Part shown: piece after piece, positions 36,891 to 45,220 of the stretch
Layout of the letters: the number at the start of each line of letters is the position of its first letter
Position numbering within the stretch: position 1 is the stretch's first letter
From: Cytophagaceae bacterium
GTDB lineage: Bacteria; Bacteroidota; Bacteroidia; Cytophagales; UBA9547
Reading direction: 5' to 3'
DNA: 64,000 nt
NCBI GenBank assembly: GCA_027488865.1
Contig: JAIYAU010000042.1
Span: 62,001 to 126,000 of the forward strand
Notes under the pieces: model-generated
Told to the model about the DNA's origin: nothing
What the model saw: only the letters and a program-made list of their open reading frames with translations
The model's database searches: none
Position numbers and translations under genes: made by a program

Positions 36891-37797
36891 TAAAAGTATT
36901 ATAAAAGCTTGGCTGGCAGCTTGTAGACTGCGCACGCTGCCATTGGCCTTATCTAGTATTTTATTAGGTTATTTTCTTGCTATAAACGAATATAAGGGTG
37001 ACCTCAATTTGTTTCTATTAAGCGCATTAACCACGATTTTTTTACAGATATTGTCAAATTTGGCCAATGATTATGGCGATGCTTTGCACGGCGCTGATGC
37101 TGTCAACAGAGTGGGTCCTGAAAGAATGGTTCAATCGGGCATAATTTCAAAACAATCAATGTTACTTGCTATTGTGCTTTTTTCGATTTTTTCTTTTGTA
37201 AGTGGAATAGTTTTACTCATTGTATCTTTTGATTCCATTTCATTTAACTTTATCTTGTTTTTAATTTTAGGGTTATTGGCAATAGGTGCTGCTATAAAAT
37301 ACACAGCTGGTAAGAACCCTTATGGATACGCAGGATTAGGTGATTTTTCTGTTTTGCTATTTTTTGGTTTAGTTGGTGTATGTGGAAGTTACTTTTTACA
37401 GACAAAAAGTTTTAATAATTCTATTCTTTTACCAGCTTTATCTTCTGGTTTATTAGCTACTGCAGTTCTTAATATAAATAACCTGCGCGACATAGAATCA
37501 GATAAACAAGCAAACAAAAGATCCATTCCTGTACGAATTGGCTATAAAAATGGCTTGATATATCATGTTTTTTTAATCACTAGTGCTATAATTGCTGCAA
37601 TTATTTATTTATTAGTAAATGAGAAAATTACTTATAAGCTTATGTTTATAGTTCCTGTTGTTATATTACTGGTCTTTCATACGAGAAATGTTTTAATAAA
37701 TGGGGAAAACCCAGCTCTTATGAATAAATACCTAAAACAAATGGCATTATTGTCACTTACATTTTCTTTAAGCCTAGGTATTGTCTTACTTGGTTAA
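36874..37797 (+). CDS. menA: 1,4-dihydroxy-2-naphthoate polyprenyltransferase
   Basis: 307 residues with eight or nine membrane helices. UbiA-superfamily signatures include the first Asp-rich motif NDYGDALHGADAVNRVGPER and the second, NNLRDIESDKQANKRSIPVRIG. MenA prenylates DHNA to demethylmenaquinone, the usual respiratory quinone step in Bacteroidota. No other men gene is nearby. The ATG at 36874 (an adjacent TTG at 36871 is possible) overlaps the glutathione-peroxidase gene, so translation may be coupled. Confidence 0.95.
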   Translation: MPLQNNKSIIKAWLAACRLRTLPLALSSILLGYFLAINEYKGDLNLFLLSALTTIFLQILSNLANDYGDALHGADAVNRVGPERMVQSGIISKQSMLLAIVLFSIFSFVSGIVLLIVSFDSISFNFILFLILGLLAIGAAIKYTAGKNPYGYAGLGDFSVLLFFGLVGVCGSYFLQTKSFNNSILLPALSSGLLATAVLNINNLRDIESDKQANKRSIPVRIGYKNGLIYHVFLITSAIIAAIIYLLVNEKITYKLMFIVPVVILLVFHTRNVLINGENPALMNKYLKQMALLSLTFSLSLGIVLLG

Positions 37798-37836
37798 AAT
37801 TATCAATTTTGAGGCCTCAATACCACTCAAAACATT

Positions 37837-39435
37837 TTGAAGAAAAATTTATTTATTGCTGCATTAATACTTCTACATCATTTTGCTACTGCCCAACAAA
37901 AATATTGGGTATTGCTTAAGGACAAGGATACTTCGACATATTTGCCAAAGCAGCATCTTTCCATAGCCTGTTTACAAAATAGGCACATTCATGGAATTGA
38001 TAGTATTCAAGTGACAGATATGCCTGTGAACCAAGCATATATTAACCATTGCCAACTAATTGGAATTAAGATTCACAAAATTTCCAAATGGCTAAACGGA
38101 TTTACCGCCATTTTAAACGACGATCAAATTGAACAATTAACTCGTCTAAAATACGTAAGGGAAATAGTTAAGGTAAAATCATACCTGACAACAGCGCGAT
38201 ATCGAAATTTATTGAAAAGAAGGGAATTTAGTAAAGCTTTAGCTATAATGGAGTTTGATGAGTTTAGAAAGGCAGGACTCAATGGTGAAAATGTGGCAAT
38301 AGGGGTGATTGATGCAGGTTTTTATAATTTGGATATTGCAAAATATTCAAAACATCTTTTTTCTAAATCAAGGATATTAGGTATTAAGGATTTTTTAGAT
38401 CCTGATCATGAGCAAAATTTTTATAACAACTTAACAGGAGGCGATAGTCATGGCCGTGAAGTAACGAAACTTATTGCAGGAAAAACAAAAAAAGAGGTAT
38501 TTGGATTTGCAACTGAGGCAAAATTCTACCTTGCTAGAACGGAACATGCAAAAAAGGAAATGAGAATAGAAGAGGACTGCTGGGTAAAAGCAATTGAATG
38601 GATGGATAGCCTTGGGGTTCGCTTGATTAATACTTCCTTAGGGTATGCCACTGGATTTGACAATCCTCTTGAAAATTATAAATTAGAAGATATGAACGGC
38701 GAAACCACTTTGGTAGCAAAAGCTGCTAAAATAGCCACCGAACAAAAGGGAATGTTTATAGTGGTTTCTGCTGGTAACGAAGGTAACAAGTCCAATTGGC
38801 AAATTATATCTTCACCTGCGGACGCCAAGGGCACTTTAACAGTAGGCGCTACCTTGTACGATCGCTCCAAAGCAGGGTACAGTAGCATTGGGCCGGAATA
38901 TATTGATTATTTAAAACCAAATGTTTCCGCTCCAGCACTTAATGGCACTTCTTATTCAGCTCCTCTAATTACTGGGTTTGTTGCTTGTGTTATGCAACAA
39001 TATCCAAATTTAACCTCCTTTCAAATCAAAGAACTTATAGAAAAAAGTGGTCATCTTTATCCCTATGGCAACAATTATGTTGGATATGGTATTCCATTAG
39101 CATCTAGGATAATTGAAATAAGTAAGAACAATTTTAAGCAAAATATTAACTACAGGAGCACTACAGATACATTAGTAATAGTTGATTCAATTGAATTTTT
39201 GCCTAAAACAAAATCCATTAAAACAGGTAAGGTGGCTTCAAATATAGTCGATGTAATCTCTGAAAATTTGTCAAAAATAGTCGTTTACCATAAAAAAAAT
39301 AAATATCATGTGCAAAGTATGCAGGTGATTGACAATAATCTTTCTAAAATCTCTATTTCAAGAAAGGCAAATACAAAATTTTCTACAATAGATTTAGGTT
39401 ATAAAATCATAGAAATAGAATGGCTAGAAAATTAA
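37837..39435 (+). CDS. secreted S8 subtilisin-like serine protease
   Basis: 532 residues from a TTG start, with a signal peptide (KKNLFIAALILLHHFATAQ) and an inhibitor-I9-like pro-region to about residue 120. The catalytic triad is visible: Asp in AIGVIDAGF, His in GGDSHGREVTKL, Ser in LNGTSYSAPLITG, with the oxyanion Asn in VVSAGNEGN. The C-terminal ~130 residues are beta-rich, without a typical T9SS signature. Probably degrades proteins outside the cell or in the periplasm. folA follows after four bases. Confidence 0.92.
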   Translation: MKKNLFIAALILLHHFATAQQKYWVLLKDKDTSTYLPKQHLSIACLQNRHIHGIDSIQVTDMPVNQAYINHCQLIGIKIHKISKWLNGFTAILNDDQIEQLTRLKYVREIVKVKSYLTTARYRNLLKRREFSKALAIMEFDEFRKAGLNGENVAIGVIDAGFYNLDIAKYSKHLFSKSRILGIKDFLDPDHEQNFYNNLTGGDSHGREVTKLIAGKTKKEVFGFATEAKFYLARTEHAKKEMRIEEDCWVKAIEWMDSLGVRLINTSLGYATGFDNPLENYKLEDMNGETTLVAKAAKIATEQKGMFIVVSAGNEGNKSNWQIISSPADAKGTLTVGATLYDRSKAGYSSIGPEYIDYLKPNVSAPALNGTSYSAPLITGFVACVMQQYPNLTSFQIKELIEKSGHLYPYGNNYVGYGIPLASRIIEISKNNFKQNINYRSTTDTLVIVDSIEFLPKTKSIKTGKVASNIVDVISENLSKIVVYHKKNKYHVQSMQVIDNNLSKISISRKANTKFSTIDLGYKIIEIEWLEN

Positions 39436-39439
39436 ACCT

Positions 39440-39934
39440 ATGAAAATTTCTTTAATAGTTGCCGCCGGTAAAAATGGGGTTATTGGCTTAAATAATCAGC
39501 TTATTTGGAGTTTATCAAAAGATTTAAAAAGGTTTAGATTATTAACAAGTGGGCATCATGTTATCATGGGGCGTAAAACTTACGAGTCCATTGGAAGAGC
39601 ACTGCCGAACCGTACAAATATTATTGTCACTAGAAATAGTCAGTTTATTGCAAGTGACTGCATAATAGCAAATTCTGTTAAAGATGCTATCGATCTAGCA
39701 CTTAATAACCAAGAAGAGGAGGTTTTTATTATTGGTGGTGCTGAAATTTATAATCAGCTTTTGTCAATTGCCGATTTTATATATCTTACATTGGTTGACG
39801 TCGATTTGTCGGGAGACGCATTTTTTCCTGTTAAAAATGTATTAGATAATTGGAATGTAGTTGGTATTGAACATCATCCGAAGGACGATAAAAATGAGTA
39901 CAATTTTCAATTTATTAATCTCAGTAAAAAATAA
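39440..39934 (+). CDS. folA: dihydrofolate reductase
   Basis: 164 residues, the usual length. NADPH and substrate motifs are seen: LIVAAGKNGVIGLNNQLIW, HHVIMGRKTYESIGRALPNRTNIIVTRN, and EVFIIGGAEIYNQLL. The enzyme reduces dihydrofolate for one-carbon metabolism. It sits four bases after the subtilase gene and is probably translated from the same message. It converges with the M28 peptidase gene, whose stop is eight bases away; no terminator hairpin lies between. Confidence 0.97.
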   Translation: MKISLIVAAGKNGVIGLNNQLIWSLSKDLKRFRLLTSGHHVIMGRKTYESIGRALPNRTNIIVTRNSQFIASDCIIANSVKDAIDLALNNQEEEVFIIGGAEIYNQLLSIADFIYLTLVDVDLSGDAFFPVKNVLDNWNVVGIEHHPKDDKNEYNFQFINLSKK

Positions 39935-39942
39935 TGAAGCCG

Positions 39943-41166
39943 CTATTCTTCTAACTTAGCTATAAAAAGTGTAAGAATCTTAAATGTTTCCTTAAACTTA
40001 CTCAAAGTTACGTTTTTAGATACATCAAATACGTCATGATAAGCTGTAATTTCACCCATGGTGTATATAAAAAATGATTTCACCCCATTTTCAGAAAAGA
40101 AGTAATGATCAGAATTAGCGGCTTTACCTCTCTTTTTAATACTTGAAAAGAGGTTTTGAGTTTGATTGATTGAGTTTAATATTTCAAATTCTCTCTCATA
40201 AATCTGGCCATTTACTACTGTAATACCTTCTTTTCCTGATCCTAATAAGTCTAAGTTGATTACAAACTTAGTTTTACTAAGTTCAACCAAAGGATGTTCC
40301 ACATAAAATTTGGAACCCAATAAACCAACCTCTTCTGCACCAAAGGCTATAAAGAGTAAGGAATACTTAGGTTTAACTGGTGGGTTGCTGTAATATCTGG
40401 CTAATTCTAATAACATGGCAATGCCAGTTGCGTTATCGTTAGCCCCAGGAAAATAGCACTTGTTCCCAAGTCCTCCTAAGTGGTCGTAGTGTGCAGAAAT
40501 AATAATTACCGAATCAGGGTATTCACCTTCTACTTTACCTACTACATTATTAGTTAGGTAATTATGTTCTATTTTAGCATCTATTTTAGTTGTATAACGT
40601 TTGTATTTTTTAGCATTTTGCTCCAATTCATAAAATACAGCCTTATTTCCTTGAGATTGGGCTAAAGAATGCGTAAGCTTGTATGTTTTTAAAGTTTCAA
40701 TTCTTGGTGAATATTGTTTAAGTTCAGGGTGCTTCTTTACCAAGTGCGACGAGCAATGCAGAATATGGCGATTGCCATTAAATTTATTTAATTTTTTTGC
40801 ATTTCGTGGATATGTAATGGAATCCAAAAATATAGTTTTTCTGTTGCTAAGTTTTAATGATGGAGCATCTGGATTAATTATAAAATCTCCTTTTTCTACT
40901 AGCCCACCTGTTTTGTAAACATCTCCTCCAATTACGTTGATATTAATTTTAAATGGTTGGAAATAATCAGTTTCTATATTTTTTAAACCGATTTCTTTAT
41001 ACTGCTGACTTAAAAAATTCGCTGTTTTTAAATCCCCTTGATTTACGTATCCTCTGCCAAAAAAGTAAGGTGAAGAAAGGGTATCAATAACTTTTCTTAC
41101 CCTTATTAAATCTTGGGATTGTATTTGAACATTCAAGAACAACCCCAAGACTATGTTCCATAACAT
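39943..41166 (-). CDS. secreted M28-family zinc peptidase
   Basis: About 407 residues with a signal peptide (LWNIVLGLFLNVQIQSQ). The two-zinc aminopeptidase site is intact: His in SAHYDHLGG, bridging Asp in GANDNATG, the Glu pair in FGAEEVGLLGS, Asp in INLDLLGSG, and the last His near YHDVFDV. A protease-associated-like insert lies before it. Likely an extracytoplasmic aminopeptidase. The ATG at 41166 is chosen; an in-frame TTG at 41211 would overlap gcvH and add 15 residues before the signal peptide. Confidence 0.9.
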   Translation of the reverse strand: MLWNIVLGLFLNVQIQSQDLIRVRKVIDTLSSPYFFGRGYVNQGDLKTANFLSQQYKEIGLKNIETDYFQPFKININVIGGDVYKTGGLVEKGDFIINPDAPSLKLSNRKTIFLDSITYPRNAKKLNKFNGNRHILHCSSHLVKKHPELKQYSPRIETLKTYKLTHSLAQSQGNKAVFYELEQNAKKYKRYTTKIDAKIEHNYLTNNVVGKVEGEYPDSVIIISAHYDHLGGLGNKCYFPGANDNATGIAMLLELARYYSNPPVKPKYSLLFIAFGAEEVGLLGSKFYVEHPLVELSKTKFVINLDLLGSGKEGITVVNGQIYEREFEILNSINQTQNLFSSIKKRGKAANSDHYFFSENGVKSFFIYTMGEITAYHDVFDVSKNVTLSKFKETFKILTLFIAKLEE

Positions 41167-41200
41167 AGCAGGTTTAAAAATATAATTGGTTTTAGCCCGA

Positions 41201-41581
41201 TTATTCCCCAACTAGCTCCTTATATTGTTCGGCTGATAATAGTCCATCTAGTTCAGCTACATTTTCAATTGTAATTTTCACCATCCATCCAGCGCCGTAA
41301 GGATCTGTATTGACAGCTTCTGGATTATTTTCTAATGATTTATTAAACTCTAAAATGGTCGCTGTAACAGGAATAAACAAGTCTGAAACTGTTTTAACCG
41401 CTTCTACCGAACCAAATATCTCATTTTGAAGCACCTTTTGACCAATCGTAGTAATATCAACAAACACTATGTCCCCAAGTTCCTTTTGAGCGAAATCTGT
41501 AATTCCTACTGTAGCCTCATTACCATTAGCAAGTAACCACTCATGGTCTTTGGTATATTTTAAATTAGATGGAAAATTCAT
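41201..41581 (-). CDS. gcvH: glycine cleavage system protein H
   Basis: 126 residues. The lipoyl-bearing Lys is in [10 protein letters not shown], near residue 63, and the typical frame is present: [31 protein letters not shown] and [18 protein letters not shown]. GcvH shuttles the aminomethyl group between the P, T and L proteins. gcvP and gcvT are not in this window. It precedes the M28 peptidase by 34 bases on the same strand. Confidence 0.97.
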   Translation of the reverse strand: MNFPSNLKYTKDHEWLLANGNEATVGITDFAQKELGDIVFVDITTIGQKVLQNEIFGSVEAVKTVSDLFIPVTATILEFNKSLENNPEAVNTDPYGAGWMVKITIENVAELDGLLSAEQYKELVGE

Positions 41582-41747
41582 TTGTATTTTTTTTAATGGA
41601 GGACAAAAGTTATGAAATCAAAAAAAGGCAATTGTAATTAGCTTTGCAAATATATTTAATTGTTTAGTAAAATATTTATCAATCACACAAAGATGAACAA
41701 ATATATTGGCCTTATAATTACACAATTACAACCAGAAAATATCTAAA

Positions 41748-41781
41748 TTGTTGAAATAATAAACCAATTATTTTATATTTG
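41748..41781 (+). promoter_or_regulatory. promoter for the PorP-family gene, leaderless
   Basis: TTGTTG (41748-41753), a 20-base spacer, and TATATTTG (41774-41781) form a full Bacteroidota promoter. The ATG starts at 41786, so transcription would begin at or within a base or two of it. Confidence 0.65.
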
Positions 41782-41785
41782 TATC

Positions 41786-42835
41786 ATGAGAAATTATGTT
41801 TTATTCATGCCGTGGATTATTTTGACTTACTTTAGTCAATTTGTTTATGCACAAGACCCTCAACTTTCTTTATTTTATGCACTTCCTACAGCTCTTAATC
41901 CAGCTTTTGCGGGAGGTTCACATCACCACCGAGTAATAGCGCATCACAGAGACCAATGGCCAGCTAATGACGCTCGTTACACTACATCTTACGCTTCGTA
42001 CGATACTTATTTTGCAAAACAGAAAGTTGGATTGGGAGGAGTAATTATGTCTGATAACCAAGGTTTTAGTACCTTGAAAACCACCACAATAGAGGCAATA
42101 GCATCTTATGAAATTAATTTAACTAATAAACTAACTTTTAGACCTGGTTTATCCCTAGGGTTAGGTCAAAAAAAACTTGCTGACGGGCTTACTTATAACG
42201 ATCAATTTAATGAACTCACTGGATTTAGTGGTAAACCTTCAAACGAAACATTTCCTACCTCCAGAATAATTTATCCGGAAGTAGGTACCGGTTTGTTATT
42301 GTATACCAGCCGTATTTGGGTCGGTATGTCTGGCAAGCACCTAAGCATGCCTTCAATGAGTTTTTTAGGTGATGATCCACAATCAAAATTACCTATTAGT
42401 TATAATTTTCATGCTGGTATTAAGATTCCTCTAATTCACACCCCGCACATGGCATATTTAGAAGATGAAAGAGATATAAGCATTACACCTGTTGTACATT
42501 ATAAGGGCCAAGGTAAGTCAGATCAATTGGATTTGGGATTGTACGGAATTTATGATCAGCTTTTAATAGGAGCGTGGTTTAGGGGTTTACCATTGATAAA
42601 ATCTTATAATAATACAGTAAACACAGAGTCCATGGTTTTTATGGGTGGTTGGAATTTTGGAGAAGTTACACTCATGTATAGTTATGACTTACAGGCGTCT
42701 AAACTTAGAGGCTATACCAACGGTGCTCATGAAATTAACCTTACTTATATTTTTCAAAAAAAGCACAAATCAGGCCATGCACCAATGAAAATCTTGCCAT
42801 GTCCTAATCTTCACCACCCACACAAACATCATTAA
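41786..42835 (+). CDS. PorP/SprF-family type IX secretion outer-membrane protein
   Basis: 349 residues with a signal peptide (VLFMPWIILTYFSQFVYAQ) and the family opening DPQLSLFYALPTALNPAFAGG. The rest is a predicted outer-membrane beta-barrel (GLGGVIMSDNQGF, GWNFGEVTLMYSYD). PorP belongs to the T9SS envelope complex; SprF-type paralogs support secretion of individual substrates such as the SprB adhesin. No PorKLMN genes are adjacent, so an SprF-like accessory role is as likely. The tail after LPCPNL is His-rich (HHPHKHH), which is unusual. Confidence 0.9.
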   Translation: MRNYVLFMPWIILTYFSQFVYAQDPQLSLFYALPTALNPAFAGGSHHHRVIAHHRDQWPANDARYTTSYASYDTYFAKQKVGLGGVIMSDNQGFSTLKTTTIEAIASYEINLTNKLTFRPGLSLGLGQKKLADGLTYNDQFNELTGFSGKPSNETFPTSRIIYPEVGTGLLLYTSRIWVGMSGKHLSMPSMSFLGDDPQSKLPISYNFHAGIKIPLIHTPHMAYLEDERDISITPVVHYKGQGKSDQLDLGLYGIYDQLLIGAWFRGLPLIKSYNNTVNTESMVFMGGWNFGEVTLMYSYDLQASKLRGYTNGAHEINLTYIFQKKHKSGHAPMKILPCPNLHHPHKHH

Positions 42836-42873
42836 ATTATTCATATTAATGGAGTTAATTTTGAATAAAGTAA

Positions 42874-42881
42874 TAAATTTG
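42874..42881 (+). promoter_or_regulatory. candidate -7 promoter box for udk
   Basis: TAAATTTG matches TAnnTTTG and is 27 bases before the udk ATG. A second match, TAATTTTG, lies at 42856-42863. No clear -33 TTG. Confidence 0.35.
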
Positions 42882-42908
42882 TGCTTCAAGTACTAATCTA
42901 ATTGATAA

Positions 42909-43535
42909 ATGAGTAGCAAGCCATTCTTGGTTGGTATTACTGGAGGAAGTGGATCTGGAAAAACAACATTCATAAAAAGGCTTGTGGAAGATATGGGCAT
43001 TGAAAATGTGGCTGTATTAACTCAAGATAATTACTATATTAATCGTGATAATCAGCCAAAGGATATCAATGGCGTGGAGGACTACGACAGACCTGAGTCT
43101 TTTGATTTTGTCCAGTACAAACAAGATTTGTTCAAGCTACTAAACGGTGAATCGGTCGAAATCTACGAATACAACTATAACAAATCCAAACAGGAAAGAA
43201 ATAAAATTGTAATAAAGTCTGCCAAAATTGTGGTGACTGAGGGGATTTTCGTGTTCCATTTTCCTGAAATTTCAGACCTAATCAATTTGAAGATTTTTGT
43301 AGATGCGAAAGAAGCGGTAAAAATGCGCAGAAGAATATATAGGGATGCAGTAGAAAGAGGATATGACATGAATGACGTATTATATCGTTATGAAAATCAT
43401 GTTACACCTTCTTATGAGCGTTACATCAAACCCATTAGACATGATGCGGATATCATTATACCCAATAATGCGGATTTTGCCAAAGGACTAGCGGTTTTAA
43501 CCCAATTTTTAAAGTCTAAAATTAAGCAGGAATAA
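42909..43535 (+). CDS. udk: uridine kinase
   Basis: 208 residues of the P-loop uridine kinase family: Walker A GGSGSGKTT near residue 11, TQDNYYINRDNQPKD, the substrate motif DYDRPESFDF, and the lid region RRIYRDAVERGYDMNDVL. It phosphorylates uridine and cytidine in pyrimidine salvage. Its last 14 bases overlap the end of the convergent response-regulator gene. Confidence 0.95.
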   Translation: MSSKPFLVGITGGSGSGKTTFIKRLVEDMGIENVAVLTQDNYYINRDNQPKDINGVEDYDRPESFDFVQYKQDLFKLLNGESVEIYEYNYNKSKQERNKIVIKSAKIVVTEGIFVFHFPEISDLINLKIFVDAKEAVKMRRRIYRDAVERGYDMNDVLYRYENHVTPSYERYIKPIRHDADIIIPNNADFAKGLAVLTQFLKSKIKQE

Positions 43536-43938
43536 AACGATTAAAATTTCTGAAAGATTTAACAGTATCCACAGTTAATGGTTTTGAAATAAAGCCTGAA
43601 AGGAAATTAACTTTGGAAGCTTTTCTCATGTCGCGATCGTCTACAGATGATGTGAGTATGTAAAGCTTAGTTTTTTCTGTTATTGGTTTAGGTAGTTTTC
43701 TGTATTCCTCTAAGAAATTCCATCCATCAAGTTGGGGCATATTGAGGTCTAACAAGATTAAATCTGGGAAATCTTGTTTTAGTTCATAATCAGCCACCTT
43801 TCCTTGTAAATAAGACAAAGCTTCCACTGGATTATCGAAACTTTTAGCTCTTTCTACTTCATCAGAGGAGCCTAATACTTTTTCACAAAGAAAATTGTTA
43901 ACAGGGTCGTCGTCGATAATTACGGCACTTTTGAACAT
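43522..43938 (-). CDS. single-domain response regulator
   Basis: 138 residues, receiver domain only. DD pair in AVIIDDDPVNNF, phospho-acceptor Asp in LILLDLNMPQLDGW (about residue 68), Thr/Ser in ILTSSV, Lys in ISKPLTVDTV. It resembles the receiver at 26580-26987 closely in layout, again with no output domain and no adjacent histidine kinase. The coiled-coil gene lies 59 bases upstream on the same strand, which makes a shared transcript possible. The 3' end overlaps the udk 3' end by 14 bases. Confidence 0.92.
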   Translation of the reverse strand: MFKSAVIIDDDPVNNFLCEKVLGSSDEVERAKSFDNPVEALSYLQGKVADYELKQDFPDLILLDLNMPQLDGWNFLEEYRKLPKPITEKTKLYILTSSVDDRDMRKASKVNFLSGFISKPLTVDTVKSFRNFNRFIPA

Positions 43939-43997
43939 AGAGAGGATTTTAAAAAATCTAGGTAAATTCTTCTACGTTTAAAAAGTTAATAGGTTTG

Positions 43998-44705
43998 CTA
44001 CTCTACCTTAGAAAGTTTTGCTTTTACATTTTCAACCGCCTTCTTCATTTTTTCAACATCTTCTTTGGCAGCTTTTTGATCAAGCACATTTTGTTGTTGG
44101 GCTTGTAATAAATTAATTAAGTCTGATGCGTTTTCTTTTAACTTATTCTCCAAGTTTATTTTGTCTTCTTTATTATTCACAATCTTTTTTTCAAGATTAG
44201 ACCCATCTTTTATTTTGCGTTCTTGGTTCTTTACAGTGTTTTGAAGTGCTTTCTCAGCGTCTTCGATTTGATCGTTTATGTATTGAATGTACATTTTAAC
44301 ACCAAAGTCATGTAACAATTTATCAGCAGCTAATTTTTTATTGCCAGTGGTTACAAATTCACTCCCAAGCTCAATAGCCCAGAAAACTCTTATGCCTATA
44401 TTTGTGGCTGTTATACGTGAATAAACTTTAACTGGAGTTGAAGAAACATCTGCAATATCAGCAGATTCCATGAAGAAGATATTGCCTTTTTTTGAATCTA
44501 CTTTACCATATTCTTTGAGAAATTTATTCCAACCTTTCTCAATCATGTTTGATTCTAGTTGAATAACCGTTTCCATGCCCTTGCATAGTACTCCATCTAT
44601 TCGTTCTTCTGCATCATTTACAATTACCTTTTGGGCAAATGACAATGAACTAAATATGATAAATAGGAAAATGACAATTCTACACATATGATTGATTTTT
44701 AACAT
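43998..44705 (-). CDS. exported coiled-coil protein of unknown function
   Basis: About 235 residues. A signal peptide (CRIVIFLFIIFSSLSFAQ) follows a short basic start; the ATG at 44687 is an alternative. Residues ~25-150 are a globular region (ERIDGVLCKGMETVIQLESN, GIRVFWAIELGSEF) that I cannot assign. Residues ~150-235 form a charged coiled coil, rich in Lys, Glu, Asn and Gln, with heptad spacing. It starts five bases after the STAS-like gene and is probably co-transcribed with it. Confidence 0.72.
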   Translation of the reverse strand: MLKINHMCRIVIFLFIIFSSLSFAQKVIVNDAEERIDGVLCKGMETVIQLESNMIEKGWNKFLKEYGKVDSKKGNIFFMESADIADVSSTPVKVYSRITATNIGIRVFWAIELGSEFVTTGNKKLAADKLLHDFGVKMYIQYINDQIEDAEKALQNTVKNQERKIKDGSNLEKKIVNNKEDKINLENKLKENASDLINLLQAQQQNVLDQKAAKEDVEKMKKAVENVKAKLSKVE

Positions 44706-44710
44706 TTGAA

Positions 44711-45121
44711 TTATTCTTTCTCTAATAACCAACTGAATGCATCTTTCTCGTTAGTAAAATAAGCTAATGCAGCGAGTCGTTTTGGGCCGTCGAGTGTTTG
44801 CTCAAGGGATAGTTTAGGGATTAAGGTTTCTGGCATAACAAAAGCAGATCTTAAATGAGGTATAGATGAAATAACTGGTCTATTAATATTCTCAAATACC
44901 CATTGTTGCATATCATTACCCAAAACATAATCGAAGTTTAATGTATTTAACACAAGAAAATCAGGAACAAAGTTATCGCAGAATTCTTTCACCTTTAGCA
45001 TCTCTGCCTTAAATATTTCATCATTTATCTCCGAGGTTGCACTTGTCCAAACTTGGACAACCATCTTCTTGTTTTCCTCAAAATAAATTGTTTGATATTT
45101 ACTGTCGAATTTATTATTCAT
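44711..45121 (-). CDS. small STAS/SpoIIAA-like protein
   Basis: 136 residues, no signal peptide. The pattern of a short beta strand, a central VPDFLVLNTLNFDYVLGND, then PHLRSAFVMPE and a C-terminal YFTNEKDAFSWLLEK resembles STAS/SEC14-like proteins of Bacteroidota. The match is by overall pattern, so the assignment is moderate. STAS-type domains commonly act as phospho-switch or lipid/nucleotide-binding partners. First gene of a probable minus-strand trio with the coiled-coil protein and the response regulator. Confidence 0.6.
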   Translation of the reverse strand: MNNKFDSKYQTIYFEENKKMVVQVWTSATSEINDEIFKAEMLKVKEFCDNFVPDFLVLNTLNFDYVLGNDMQQWVFENINRPVISSIPHLRSAFVMPETLIPKLSLEQTLDGPKRLAALAYFTNEKDAFSWLLEKE

Positions 45122-45220
45122 ATGACTTTTATGAAATGGAATGTTGGTGATTAATTGTTATAATATTAGTCAAAAATAATAATTTAAATTAAAACACCCA
45201 TTAAAATAAGTACATACTTT

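Noticed and set aside
36874-39934. menA, subtilase and folA as a functional unit
   Set aside because: Tight spacing shows likely co-transcription, but the activities have no evident link.
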